The notes under the pieces were generated by a model that was given only the letters and a program-made list of their open reading frames with translations, was not told the origin of the DNA and did not search any database. The position numbers were made by a program, and so were the translations under genes. Positions 52,215-59,753 of a stretch of DNA of 64,000 nt are shown piece by piece; within the stretch, counting starts at the first letter, position 1, and every line of letters begins with the position of its first letter. Origin of the DNA: Lentzea tibetensis (lineage in GTDB: Bacteria; Actinomycetota; Actinomycetes; Mycobacteriales; Pseudonocardiaceae); the NCBI RefSeq assembly GCF_007845675.1, contig NZ_VOBR01000007.1, positions 1 through 64,000 of the forward strand. Direction: 5' to 3'.

Positions 52215-52843
52215 CACGCACTCTCCAGTCCGGGCTCGGGGCGCTGGTCACGCAGTCGTCCGGTGGCGGGGAGGCTGGTCAAGCGGCGGTCGTGCTTGTC
52301 CGCGTACATGGCGGCGTCGGCCCCCGCGAGCAGCGCGGACAGCGACACCTCGCGGGCCGGAAGGGTGTGGGCGCCGATGCTGACCGCGACCCGCAGCCGG
52401 TGGCCGTCCACGGTGATCGGCTCGGCGAGTGCGGCACGCACTCGGTCGGCACGGTGTACGGCGGCCTGGCGGCCACGCTCGCCGGACGGGACGCATCCGA
52501 GCCAGACGGCGAACTCGTCGCCGTGCAGCCGGATCGGGTGCTCGCCGGGCAGCCGCAGTGCGGCCAGCCGTGACGCGAGCACGCGCAGCACGTGGTTGCC
52601 CGCCTCGTGGCCGTGGGTGTCGTTGACGGCTTTGAATCCGTCGATGTCGAGCAGCAGCACACCGACCGCGCCACCACGGCGGGTCCGGGCGGCGCGGCGG
52701 GCCAGGATCGACAGGACTTCGCGGTTGCCCAGCCCGGTCAACGGGTCGATGTGCAGGCGGCGGAACAGGTGCAGGGCGTAGGCGGTGCTGGCCGCGTACC
52801 CAGCGGTGGCGGTGGTCAGCAAGATGGTGCTGGTGGTACTCAT
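52214..52843 (-). CDS. GGDEF-domain protein (diguanylate-cyclase-like) on the element
   Basis: This 209-residue protein has one N-terminal membrane helix (TSTILLTTATAGYAASTAYALHLF) and one GGDEF domain. DPLTGLGNREVL, LLLDIDGFKAVNDTHGHEAGN (metal Asp), RLHGDEFAVW in place of GGDEF, and ADAAMYADK are visible. The first Gly is His, which is not usual, but the Asp and Glu are kept. No RxxD inhibitory site is seen before the motif. It would make a cyclic dinucleotide if active. The ATG at 52843 has GAGGAG upstream. The PycTM-like gene lies 1.1 kb away in the same operon direction. Confidence 0.85.
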   Translation of the reverse strand: MSTTSTILLTTATAGYAASTAYALHLFRRLHIDPLTGLGNREVLSILARRAARTRRGGAVGVLLLDIDGFKAVNDTHGHEAGNHVLRVLASRLAALRLPGEHPIRLHGDEFAVWLGCVPSGERGRQAAVHRADRVRAALAEPITVDGHRLRVAVSIGAHTLPAREVSLSALLAGADAAMYADKHDRRLTSLPATGRLRDQRPEPGLESA

Positions 52844-52941
52844 GGGTGGCTCCTCGAAACCGTGGAAGCGGTGGGAGAGCGGGGTTGCGGGGCGGGGTCT
52901 TGCTTTGGTCGGCGACATCGCCCCGCAACGCCCGGCGCGGA

Positions 52942-53400
52942 TCAGAACGGCGGTTCCTCGGCGAACCCGGAGCCCGTGGCGGCCGGCGTGGTGTTCCACG
53001 CGTCAGCGGCCGGGCTCGCGCCCGTCGTGGCGGTCGTGCGGGTGGCCTTGACGACCTTGGCGGTGGCCCAGCGCAGCGAGGGACCGACCTCGGTGACGTC
53101 GAGTTCCATCGCGGTGCGTTTCTGGCCGTCGACCTCGTAGGACCGCTGGCGCAGGGTGCCGGTGACCAGGACGCGGTTGCCCTTGCGCAGTGACTCGGCG
53201 AGGTTCTCGGCGGGCTGGCGCCACAGGGTGCAGCGCAGGAACGTGGCGTCGCCGTCGACCCACTGCCCGGACTGCTGGTCGAACTTGCGGTCGTTGGCTG
53301 CGACGGTGAAGTTCGCGACCGGGATACCGGATTGAGTGAACCGCAGCTCGGGGTCGGCGGTGAGGGTTCCGGCAACGGTGACCTCGGGAAGACCGGCCAT
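52942..53400 (-). CDS. ssb: Single-stranded DNA-binding protein
   Basis: This 152-residue SSB has the OB fold ([98 protein letters not shown]) and a short acidic tail EEPPF, the usual partner-binding tip. The ATG at 53400 is used. It is a plasmid-type accessory SSB that would support the element's replication or transfer. Confidence 0.95.
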   Translation of the reverse strand: MAGLPEVTVAGTLTADPELRFTQSGIPVANFTVAANDRKFDQQSGQWVDGDATFLRCTLWRQPAENLAESLRKGNRVLVTGTLRQRSYEVDGQKRTAMELDVTEVGPSLRWATAKVVKATRTTATTGASPAADAWNTTPAATGSGFAEEPPF

Positions 53401-53427
53401 GATCTGTACTCCTGTTCTCGCGTGAGT

Positions 53428-53895
53428 TCAGCGGGTGACGTGGTGCAGGCAGCGGGCGTCGATGAGCCGCGCGGCCAGGTCGGTGATGCGGCCCCAGTGC
53501 GCGGCGACGAGCCGGTCGGCCTCGCCCTGCACCGCGCGGAAGCTCGGCCGCTGAGCGCGCGGGATGCGGGCCAGGCACTCGTGGACGACCGTGCGGTCGT
53601 AGGCGCCGCTGGCATCGACGTCGTGCGGCCACGCCGACCGCAGTACGTCGTGCTCCTCGAGCCAGGCCAGTTCCGCGGCCACACCGGCCAGCAGCGCGAC
53701 AGCGGCGGCGTGATCGCCGTCCGGGGACTCCTCGAACTCCATGTCGGTCCAGCCGCGCCAACCGGCCAGGGTGGCCTGCCAGATCCGGACCTTGGGCACG
53801 GCGTTGCCACTGACGAGAGCACCGACGGCGTGCGCGGCCTCGTGATGGGCGATGGTGGCGAGGTCGTGGTCGACGACAACCGTTGTGGGATTCAT
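53428..53895 (-). CDS. HEAAH-motif putative metalloprotease
   Basis: The 155-residue protein has IAHHEAAHAVGALVSG at about residues 15-30, which fits the HExxH zinc motif of M41-like peptidases. A helical tail follows with E in VAAELAWLEEHDV that could be the third ligand. The family is uncertain; it resembles FtsH peptidase-domain-like proteins on mobile elements. It lies between ssb and the PycTM-like gene. Confidence 0.6.
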   Translation of the reverse strand: MNPTTVVVDHDLATIAHHEAAHAVGALVSGNAVPKVRIWQATLAGWRGWTDMEFEESPDGDHAAAVALLAGVAAELAWLEEHDVLRSAWPHDVDASGAYDRTVVHECLARIPRAQRPSFRAVQGEADRLVAAHWGRITDLAARLIDARCLHHVTR

Positions 53896-53914
53896 CGGAT
53901 TGCGCCTCCCCGGC

Positions 53915-54403
53915 TCAGGCGGTGAGGACGGCGAGGGCGAGCAGGGCGAGGCCGGTCAGCAGCAGGTGGACCGCGGTGCGGATCCGCCAGTACTTCGCGA
54001 CCACGGCGGCCGACATCGCGGCCAGCACCTCGGTCCGGACGATCAGCGCGCCCGGTTCGATGAGGTCGGCGAGCAGATCGGTGGGCAGGCCGCGGAAGCG
54101 GGCCCAGCGTGGGAACCCGTAGGGGCAGCGGTAATCGAGGGTGGGGCGGAGCACGGCGAGCAGCAGCACGATCGCGGCGGCGATCGGCAGCGCGGCGAGG
54201 TGCAACAGCACGGTGGCGGCGGAACCGGGGTGGGTGCCGAGCAGCGCGACGACGCCGGCTAGTGCGGCGCCGAACAGTCCGAGCAGGCCGATCGCCTTGG
54301 TGTCGGCGCGGCGCAGCTCGTCGCGCACTTCGCTGTCTGCGGCCTTGAGCGCCTCCTGGTGGTGCTGGTCGGTGGGGATCGCGGTGAACTCTGCTCGAAC
54401 CAT
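53915..54403 (-). CDS. PycTM-like membrane protein (Pycsar effector family)
   Basis: This 162-residue protein starts with a charged helix (EALKAADSEVRDELRRADTKA), then about three membrane segments (residues about 38-56, 62-85 and 142-160). The ADTKAIGLLGLFGAALAG pattern and YGFPRWARF loop match proteins annotated as Pycsar-system effectors, which depolarise the membrane on binding cyclic UMP or cCMP. No uridylate/cytidylate cyclase is next to it; the nearest nucleotide cyclase is the GGDEF gene. The assignment is by residue pattern only. The ATG at 54403 has GGAGG upstream. Confidence 0.55.
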   Translation of the reverse strand: MVRAEFTAIPTDQHHQEALKAADSEVRDELRRADTKAIGLLGLFGAALAGVVALLGTHPGSAATVLLHLAALPIAAAIVLLLAVLRPTLDYRCPYGFPRWARFRGLPTDLLADLIEPGALIVRTEVLAAMSAAVVAKYWRIRTAVHLLLTGLALLALAVLTA

Positions 54404-54594
54404 GACGTCCTCCCTGGTGTCACTTTCTGTAATCGTCAGAAGGTGTGCGAGGTCGGGCCAACGGGGCGTTGGCCTGTGTCAGAACGGTGTTATGAATCGG
54501 GTTTCGCGCGCGCACGTGCGCGCGGACGCATAGGGCGGGAGTGCGGGCGCCTGACGTCAGGTGACATCCGGGGACGTCAGACACCCGCTGCGTG
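54404..54594. promoter_or_regulatory. Short intergenic block with palindromes, possible transfer site
   Basis: An 18-bp perfect palindrome lies at 54507-54524 with centre CACGTG, and a 12-bp one, CCTGACGTCAGG, at 54550-54561. GACGTCAG recurs at 54573-54580, 20 bp after the copy at 54553. It lies immediately past the end of the tra gene, where AICE transfer (clt) or iteron sites occur. The role is unproven. Confidence 0.45.
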
Positions 54595-56577
54595 TCACGC
54601 TGCGTTATGTGCGGGCGCGCGGTAGACGGTGGCGCGGCCGTCGCTTCCGGCCTCCTCGAGGACGCCGTCGCGGGCGAGGGCGGCGAGCTCACCGGACACC
54701 CAGGACCGGCCGCGGCCGAACGTGGTGTCGGGGTCGGGCAGGTCCCGCACGGTGATCTCGGTGCGTCCCTCGGCGATCAGCTTGTCGACGATCAGCCGCA
54801 GCCGCTGGCGGGCAACCCGGCGCGGCGGGCGACCGGCAGGCAACTCCATGCCGGGGTCGATGGGCAGGTCGCTGTCGAGATCGCCCTCGAGGTCCGGCTC
54901 CGGGTCGGCGGGCAGCTCGATCAGCGTGGCGTCTTCTTCATCGGAGGGCAGGGGCATCGCGTCCAGGTCGTCCACGGCCGCGGTGGCGCGTGAGGTCGTA
55001 GGGGCGATGACGCCGGCGGTCCGCGCGCCTTCCGGGCGTTCGGTCAGGCCCAGCAGCTTCGCGGTGGGCGCCCACAACCCTGGTCGTACGTCGCGGTACT
55101 CGGTGAGCGCCGCGGCCAGCTCGGAGTCGGTGGTGCTGAACGTGCGTGCGGGCATGGCGAACCTCTCCTCGTCGATACCGGGGGCCTCGAGGTAGAAGGA
55201 CCCGGCGCGGCGGTTCTTCCACCGGTCCGGCCGCGCCCCGGCCTCGATCGCGTCGTCGGACAGGCAGAACCCCGCGTCGTCGATGCTGTTGACGCCGAAA
55301 CACCACGCGGCACCGAGCTGCGAGCGGATGTCGGTGTTCATCCGGCGGAAGCTGGACTTCTGCTGCGACAGCACCAGCGCGATCCCCGCGGACCGGGCCT
55401 CCTCGGCGATGCGGGTCAGCGTGGCGGCGTCCTCGAGCACCCGCGAGGCCTCCTCGATCCACAGCACGATGAACGGCATGTCGTGCTGCTCGAACACCTC
55501 CGGCCGCCACTGGTCGAAACCCCACTTGCCCAGCTGCGAGGCCTGCTCGGTAATCACGTCCGGGACGCGGGTGATGAACCGGCGGCACGCGTCGTGCCCG
55601 ATCACGGTGTGCACGTTGTCCCCGAGGAACCCGACCGTCTGCTCGCCCTTCGAGGGATCGAGCACGATCAGCACCGCGTCGCGACGGGTACCGGCCTCGG
55701 TCCAGGCGAGCTTGCCGCCGTGCGACTTACCCGACCCGTTCATGCCGTTGATCTGCACATGGGTCAGCTGGCGAGCGGTTGCCTTGTCACCGGGCAACCA
55801 CAACCGCACCTGCTCGCCGTCCTCGTACAGACCAGGCACCAGTGGCTCCACAATGGACCCACCGGGCGCGGACGGCCCCGGCCAGGTCTGCGGGTGCCGA
55901 AGCACGTCCTTCGGGACGATCGTCATCGTGGCCTGCGACAGGTCGTCCGGATCACCGCTGATGCGCACCGCGCCCTTGTGCAGCCGCAACGCACCGGCCA
56001 GCTTGTCCGAGGCGGCCTGCACCTCCTCCACCGTGACCTCCCCGGCCGGGAGCTGCAGGGGAGCGGTGACCTTGTTCGGCGCCACCTCGATCTCCCGCGT
56101 CCGCACCCCGGCCAGCTTGACCTTCTCGAACAACCCACCCGCCCCGTCGCCGTCCCGGCCCCGCAGAGCACGGCGGATGTTCCAGGACAACGCCACACCG
56201 GCGCCGCCGTAGAACCACAGCCCGACCAGCGGCTGCCGCCACGGCGGGTTGATCGCGCACGCGACCATCCACGCGGTCGCGATCACGACGGTGAGCGCGG
56301 CGTGCGCCTTGGTCATCGGCGACCTCGAGCCCGCTTCCTTCCACGCCACCCCGGCCAGCACCGCACCGCCCACGGCCAAACCCGAGGTCAGCCACGGCAG
56401 GTGCGGCGAGTCGGACATCATCGCGTGCGTCAACGCACCCAGCGGCCACACCAGCAGCAACGCCAGCCACTGCCCCAAGTACGGGGCGAGCTTGCTGCCC
56501 ACGTAGTTGCGGGGTACGTAGTAGCCCATCTCGGAGTTGCTGGCCGCGAGGTCGCCGCCACCCGTCCGCTTGCCCAT
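54595..56577 (-). CDS. tra: FtsK/SpoIIIE-type DNA translocase (TraB family)
   Basis: This 660-residue mycelial transfer protein has an N-terminal region with four or five membrane-associated segments (to about residue 135). The FtsK-type ATPase has Walker A NGMNGSGKSH (278-286) and Walker B FIVLWIEEASR (369-379). An acidic linker (LDSDLPIDPG) and a winged-helix C-terminus (LPDPDTTFGRGRSWVSGELAAL) that may recognise a clt-type sequence follow. It moves double-stranded DNA between hyphae. It is the key transfer gene of the element and lies near the palindromic block. Confidence 0.92.
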   Translation of the reverse strand: MGKRTGGGDLAASNSEMGYYVPRNYVGSKLAPYLGQWLALLLVWPLGALTHAMMSDSPHLPWLTSGLAVGGAVLAGVAWKEAGSRSPMTKAHAALTVVIATAWMVACAINPPWRQPLVGLWFYGGAGVALSWNIRRALRGRDGDGAGGLFEKVKLAGVRTREIEVAPNKVTAPLQLPAGEVTVEEVQAASDKLAGALRLHKGAVRISGDPDDLSQATMTIVPKDVLRHPQTWPGPSAPGGSIVEPLVPGLYEDGEQVRLWLPGDKATARQLTHVQINGMNGSGKSHGGKLAWTEAGTRRDAVLIVLDPSKGEQTVGFLGDNVHTVIGHDACRRFITRVPDVITEQASQLGKWGFDQWRPEVFEQHDMPFIVLWIEEASRVLEDAATLTRIAEEARSAGIALVLSQQKSSFRRMNTDIRSQLGAAWCFGVNSIDDAGFCLSDDAIEAGARPDRWKNRRAGSFYLEAPGIDEERFAMPARTFSTTDSELAAALTEYRDVRPGLWAPTAKLLGLTERPEGARTAGVIAPTTSRATAAVDDLDAMPLPSDEEDATLIELPADPEPDLEGDLDSDLPIDPGMELPAGRPPRRVARQRLRLIVDKLIAEGRTEITVRDLPDPDTTFGRGRSWVSGELAALARDGVLEEAGSDGRATVYRAPAHNAA

Positions 56578-56627
56578 CTCGCCACGCTCCTTCCTGCGGT
56601 TTCCCTCGCGGTACCAACGGATTCCGA

Positions 56628-56972
56628 CTACACGTCGAACTTGAACTCGCGGCGGTTGCTCGCCATGCTCAGCTCAGCGACGTAGTGCTTGCGGAAGCTC
56701 AGGTAGGTCTTCACCATCGAGCCGCACAGCACCTCGACCGCCTCCGCGCCACGGATCATGTGCTTGGCCACCAACTTCGCCCGCACCCGCGAGTCCAGCC
56801 CGAACGGCATGGGGTTGGCCGACTTCACGTACTTCAGGGCGGCCTCCAACTCCTCCGCGCCCACCCGCAGTTCGTTGGCCACCGGCCGCATCAGCATGCG
56901 GGCGTTGTTGCAGTAGTCACGAATCTGGGACGAGCTGAAGAAGTCCGGCTCACCGAACACCAGTTGACTCAT
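56628..56972 (-). CDS. Conserved element protein, function unknown
   Basis: This 114-residue helical protein (MSQLVFGEPDFFSSSQIRDYCNNARMLMRPVANELRVGAEELEAAL...RVRAKLVAKHMIRGAEAVE) lies between the tra gene and the spread-type genes. It has no membrane segment. The ATG at 56972 has AGAGG seven bases upstream. It is probably a tra-operon accessory. Confidence 0.7.
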   Translation of the reverse strand: MSQLVFGEPDFFSSSQIRDYCNNARMLMRPVANELRVGAEELEAALKYVKSANPMPFGLDSRVRAKLVAKHMIRGAEAVEVLCGSMVKTYLSFRKHYVAELSMASNRREFKFDV

Positions 56973-57080
56973 CGCGTTGCCTCTCACTGGTCCTGTGTGG
57001 ACTCATCGGCTGGGCGTCGTCGGCCTGCCGGGCACGGCACCCGCACCGGGGGAGTAGCGCGGGTGCCGCACCCTCGCGGG

Positions 57081-58433
57081 TCACGCCACCCGGTCGCGTT
57101 CGGCCAGCACCGCGTCGTAGACCGCCTTGCGGCGCCTGCCCCCGACCGACAACCCGGCCGCCCGCAGGCTGGCCAGCAGCGCGTCACGCGACAACCGGTC
57201 GCCCAGCTCGGTCGCGACCCGACGAGCAGCAGGCATCAGGTCCGTGATGTCGACCCCGTCGACCACCACCGGCTCCGGCACGGTCGCTTCCGGTTCGCCG
57301 CGACCGGACAGCCGCAGCCACCCGAACCTGCGCGGCCGGACCGCCTGGTCCTCACCGCCCTGGTAGACGGCGTTGTCGCTGGTCGGTCGCGACCGGGTCG
57401 TCTCGGCCGCCTGCTCATGCAACCGGTCCGGTCCGAACAGCAGCGCCGCCGCCCCGGTCACCTGCTCGGCCTCGCGGATGATCGCCTCAGCCTCACGGCG
57501 GCGGGCCTCGTCGGTCGCCTCGATCCGCGATGCCACCACCCGACCGAACCGGCGTCGCGCCCGCCACCCGAGAGCCTTGCGAGCCTTGGCACGAGCTCGC
57601 CGTTCGGTCACCTCACGGTCGGCGACCGAGAGCGCGTCGGCCGCGTCGGTCAGTCCGTGCCGCAACGCGACCGACCATGCCCGCCACGTCCACAGTGGAT
57701 AGCGCATCCACCGCGCCGCACCGAACCGCGGACGCCGATGCGGCAGCCGACCCGCCACTGCGAGCGCCTGACGATGCACACGCCGCTCACGTGCCTCCCA
57801 CACCACCACACCCACGATCGACAGCACACCCACCGTCGGGTCACCGGAATGCGCCCAGTTCGAGCCGGCCGCGTAGCCGACCACCAGCCACATCACCAGC
57901 CGCTCCACCCACGACGAGTCATCGCGCGTGACCTCGCTGCCGTCGAGGGCGGTGACGGTGATCGTCTGACGCGCCTGATGAGCCAGCCGTCCGCACACCA
58001 GCCCAATGCACTCGATTCCCGTGGCCGCCGCAGCAGCCAGCGGAGCGGGCCAGCTGAGCCGCTCGGAGAACAGCTGGAACTGCCCCCACCACGCGCCAGC
58101 CATCGCCAGCACGATCGGCACCACGATCACCCGATCCGCCAACCAGACCTGCAACCGCATCGACCACGCTGTGCGCCGCGCCTGACGTTCCGCACCGCGC
58201 TCGCGGCGCCACACACGGGCTTCCTGCTTGGCTTCCAGCCTGCGAGCACGCTCGGTGCGCTGGTCCTCCAACTGCGCCAGCTTGCTCGAACGCTTCGCCT
58301 CCGCACGCTCACGCGCCAGGTCGATCTCCGCGCGCCGCAGCTCGAGGTTCCTCACCGCAGCGGCGTCCGCGCGCCGGATGTCCGCCTCCGTGCTCGCCGC
58401 GATCCGCACGGCCTTGCGATCCAGGAGCGTCAT
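57081..58433 (-). CDS. Large spread-type membrane protein
   Basis: This 450-residue protein has a long charged coiled coil at about residues 15-85 (RAEIDLARERAEAKRSSKLAQLEDQRTERARRLEAKQEARVWRR). Four hydrophobic segments follow at about 95-185 (VIVVPIVLAMAGAWW, LAAAAATGIECIGLV, ERLVMWLVVGYAAGSNW, VGVLSIVGVVVW), resembling DUF2637/SpdB proteins, then a charged tail with a DNA-binding-like C-terminus (ALLASLRAAGLSVGGRRRKAVYDAVL). Spd proteins help spread elements through the mycelium. The ATG overlaps the upstream TGA (TGATG). Confidence 0.75.
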   Translation of the reverse strand: MTLLDRKAVRIAASTEADIRRADAAAVRNLELRRAEIDLARERAEAKRSSKLAQLEDQRTERARRLEAKQEARVWRRERGAERQARRTAWSMRLQVWLADRVIVVPIVLAMAGAWWGQFQLFSERLSWPAPLAAAAATGIECIGLVCGRLAHQARQTITVTALDGSEVTRDDSSWVERLVMWLVVGYAAGSNWAHSGDPTVGVLSIVGVVVWEARERRVHRQALAVAGRLPHRRPRFGAARWMRYPLWTWRAWSVALRHGLTDAADALSVADREVTERRARAKARKALGWRARRRFGRVVASRIEATDEARRREAEAIIREAEQVTGAAALLFGPDRLHEQAAETTRSRPTSDNAVYQGGEDQAVRPRRFGWLRLSGRGEPEATVPEPVVVDGVDITDLMPAARRVATELGDRLSRDALLASLRAAGLSVGGRRRKAVYDAVLAERDRVA

Positions 58434-58690
58434 CACCGACCACCGCGCCGCTGCATTTCCCGCACCGTCACAACCCCACGCCCCAGCGACGCGAACTTGC
58501 CGCGCACCACCACCCGCCACACCAGCCCGACCGCGACTGCGTAACCGGAGGCGCCGGCCAACACGAACGGGAACCACGAGGGCGGAAACATCAAGTAGCC
58601 GACCAGCACCAGCAGTGCGGGCCAGAACAGCAACTTGATCAGCGACCACGCGAGCTTGAAGGGCAACAGCGCCAAGGACAACACCCGCAT
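58433..58690 (-). CDS. Small spread-type membrane protein
   Basis: This 85-residue protein has membrane stretches LALLPFKLAWSLIKLLFWPALLVLVGYLMF and WFPFVLAGASGYAVAVGLVWRVVV, and a basic tail (VTVREMQRRGGR). ATG 58690 is preferred to GTG 58693 because it forms a TGATG overlap with the upstream gene. It is a typical small AICE membrane gene. Confidence 0.75.
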   Translation of the reverse strand: MRVLSLALLPFKLAWSLIKLLFWPALLVLVGYLMFPPSWFPFVLAGASGYAVAVGLVWRVVVRGKFASLGRGVVTVREMQRRGGR

Positions 58691-58896
58691 CACGCCACCT
58701 CCGTCAGCAATTCGAAGGCGTGCCGGTGAGCCTGTTGCGCCAGCGTCGTGGCGCTGGAGGCATCCGGTCCACCTTCAGCAGCAACGTGCTCGAACAGCAC
58801 CGCCTTGCGCTCGTACCAAGCTGCGACTGCCTCAGCCGGCGCGTTCATGCCTGGTGCCGAACGAAGCACCTCGCCCAACTCGACAAGCACGCCCAT
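58690..58896 (-). CDS. Small hypothetical protein of the transfer operon
   Basis: This 68-residue helical protein (MGVLVELGEVLRSAPGMNAPAEAVAAWYERKAVLFEHVAAEGG...) overlaps both neighbours by one base (TGATG on each side). No family is recognised. Confidence 0.65.
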   Translation of the reverse strand: MGVLVELGEVLRSAPGMNAPAEAVAAWYERKAVLFEHVAAEGGPDASSATTLAQQAHRHAFELLTEVA

Positions 58897-59165
58897 CAGG
58901 CTGCCTCCTCCGACTCGTGACGCGTGAAGCGAGCGGCACCACCGGGGAGCAGCCGCAGGCGATGCTGCGGACGGATCTCTGCGCGCTCTTCGTCGGACAT
59001 GAGCAGCCAGGACGTCGGCTGTGGGCCCGACGGGTTGGGCGTGCGGACGTGGAAGAACTCGATCTCGTCCGCGTTGGGGAAGTCGCGGCAAGCCTGGATG
59101 TCGTCATCGAGCAACGGCCACAACGTTTCTCGCAGAGTGCGTGAGCTGAGGTGGGTGACTCGCAT
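58896..59165 (-). CDS. First gene of the transfer operon, hypothetical
   Basis: This 89-residue protein (MRVTHLSSRTLRETLWPLLDDDIQACRDFPNADEIEFFHVRTPNPSG...) has GGAG six bases before the ATG at 59165. It is the first gene after the divergent GntR promoter region, so its promoter probably carries the GntR operator. I cannot name a family. Confidence 0.65.
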   Translation of the reverse strand: MRVTHLSSRTLRETLWPLLDDDIQACRDFPNADEIEFFHVRTPNPSGPQPTSWLLMSDEERAEIRPQHRLRLLPGGAARFTRHESEEAA

Positions 59166-59183
59166 CAGGTTCTCCGTTCATCA

Positions 59184-59248
59184 GCACCTTGTGGTGCCAT
59201 AAGGTGCCACATGTGCAGCATGGCGTCAAGACTCGCGTTTGTGGTGCC
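59184..59248. promoter_or_regulatory. Likely GntR operator region between transfer operon and regulator
   Basis: GCACCTT (59184-59190) and AAGGTGC (59201-59207) form a perfect inverted repeat. TTGTGGTGCC occurs twice, at 59189-59198 and 59239-59248. The region lies between divergent genes, as expected for a KorSA-like repressor controlling transfer. Confidence 0.6.
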
Positions 59249-59284
59249 CTAGAGCGCTAGATCGTCTGGGCGTAACGTGGACTG

Positions 59285-59644
59285 GTGCCGATCAACCGAC
59301 AGAACGCGCGCCCGCTGAGCGCGCAGATCGCAGACGACCTACGGCGCCGCGTGGCAACGGAGCAGCTCGTTGTGGGGGAGAAGATCCCCTCGCTGCGTGC
59401 ACTTGCCGAGGAGTACAGCGTCGCCGAGCTGACCGTGCACGCCGCGGTGAAGGAGCTGCAGCACGAAGGGGTGCTCGCGTCGACCAGTGGTCGTGGCACC
59501 TTCGTCAAGGCGCTTCCGTCGGCTGGCTCCGAGGAGCCTGTCGACAGCGACGCGGTGCTCACCGAGCTCCGCGAACTGCGGCAGGAAGTCGAGGCTCTGC
59601 GCACCCGTGTTGAGGCGGTAGAGCAGTCCCAGCGGGGCGACTGA
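59285..59644 (+). CDS. GntR-family repressor of the element
   Basis: This 119-residue protein has a GntR winged helix (RPLSAQIADDLRRRVATEQLVVGEKIPSLRALAEEYSVAELTVHAAVKELQHEGVLASTSGRGTFV) followed by a short acidic coiled coil (VLTELRELRQEVEALRTRVEAVEQ). It lacks the large effector domains of FadR/HutC proteins. It is divergent from the tra operon, the arrangement of KorSA in pSAM2. The GTG at 59285 is the start. Confidence 0.88.
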   Translation: MPINRQNARPLSAQIADDLRRRVATEQLVVGEKIPSLRALAEEYSVAELTVHAAVKELQHEGVLASTSGRGTFVKALPSAGSEEPVDSDAVLTELRELRQEVEALRTRVEAVEQSQRGD

Positions 59645-59675
59645 AGCGGGTGTGTTCGGCGTCATAGGTAAAGAA

Positions 59676-59707
59676 GACCGCACTTCCCTCTGCGCCGGAA
59701 TGCGGTC
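59676..59707. terminator. Possible bidirectional terminator
   Basis: Stem GACCGCA (59676-59682) pairs with TGCGGTC (59701-59707), with an 18-nt loop that has weak further pairing. It lies between the GntR gene and the convergent epimerase gene. No T-run follows. Confidence 0.4.
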
Positions 59708-59753
59708 CTCAGTCGCAAACCCGATATTTGATTCCGGACTATTCGCGTGGTGA

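Larger units (their letters stand above)
44812..59644. mobile_element. AICE-like integrative and conjugative element (minimum extent)
   Basis: Tyrosine integrase and excisionase lie next to a tRNA 3' end. Replication genes (DUF3987, primase-polymerase, SSB), an FtsK/TraB translocase, small spread-type membrane proteins and a divergent GntR regulator follow. This is the standard actinomycete AICE set, as in pSAM2-like elements. I searched the right side for a copy of the tRNA 3' end and did not find one, so the right boundary is unknown. It may lie beyond the epimerase/XRE genes or the CRISPR array. Confidence 0.85.

Noticed and set aside
52844-52999. N-terminal extension of the GGDEF protein
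   Set aside because: The membrane helix begins right after ATG 52843 with GAGGAG upstream; the extension has no support and runs into the ssb side.
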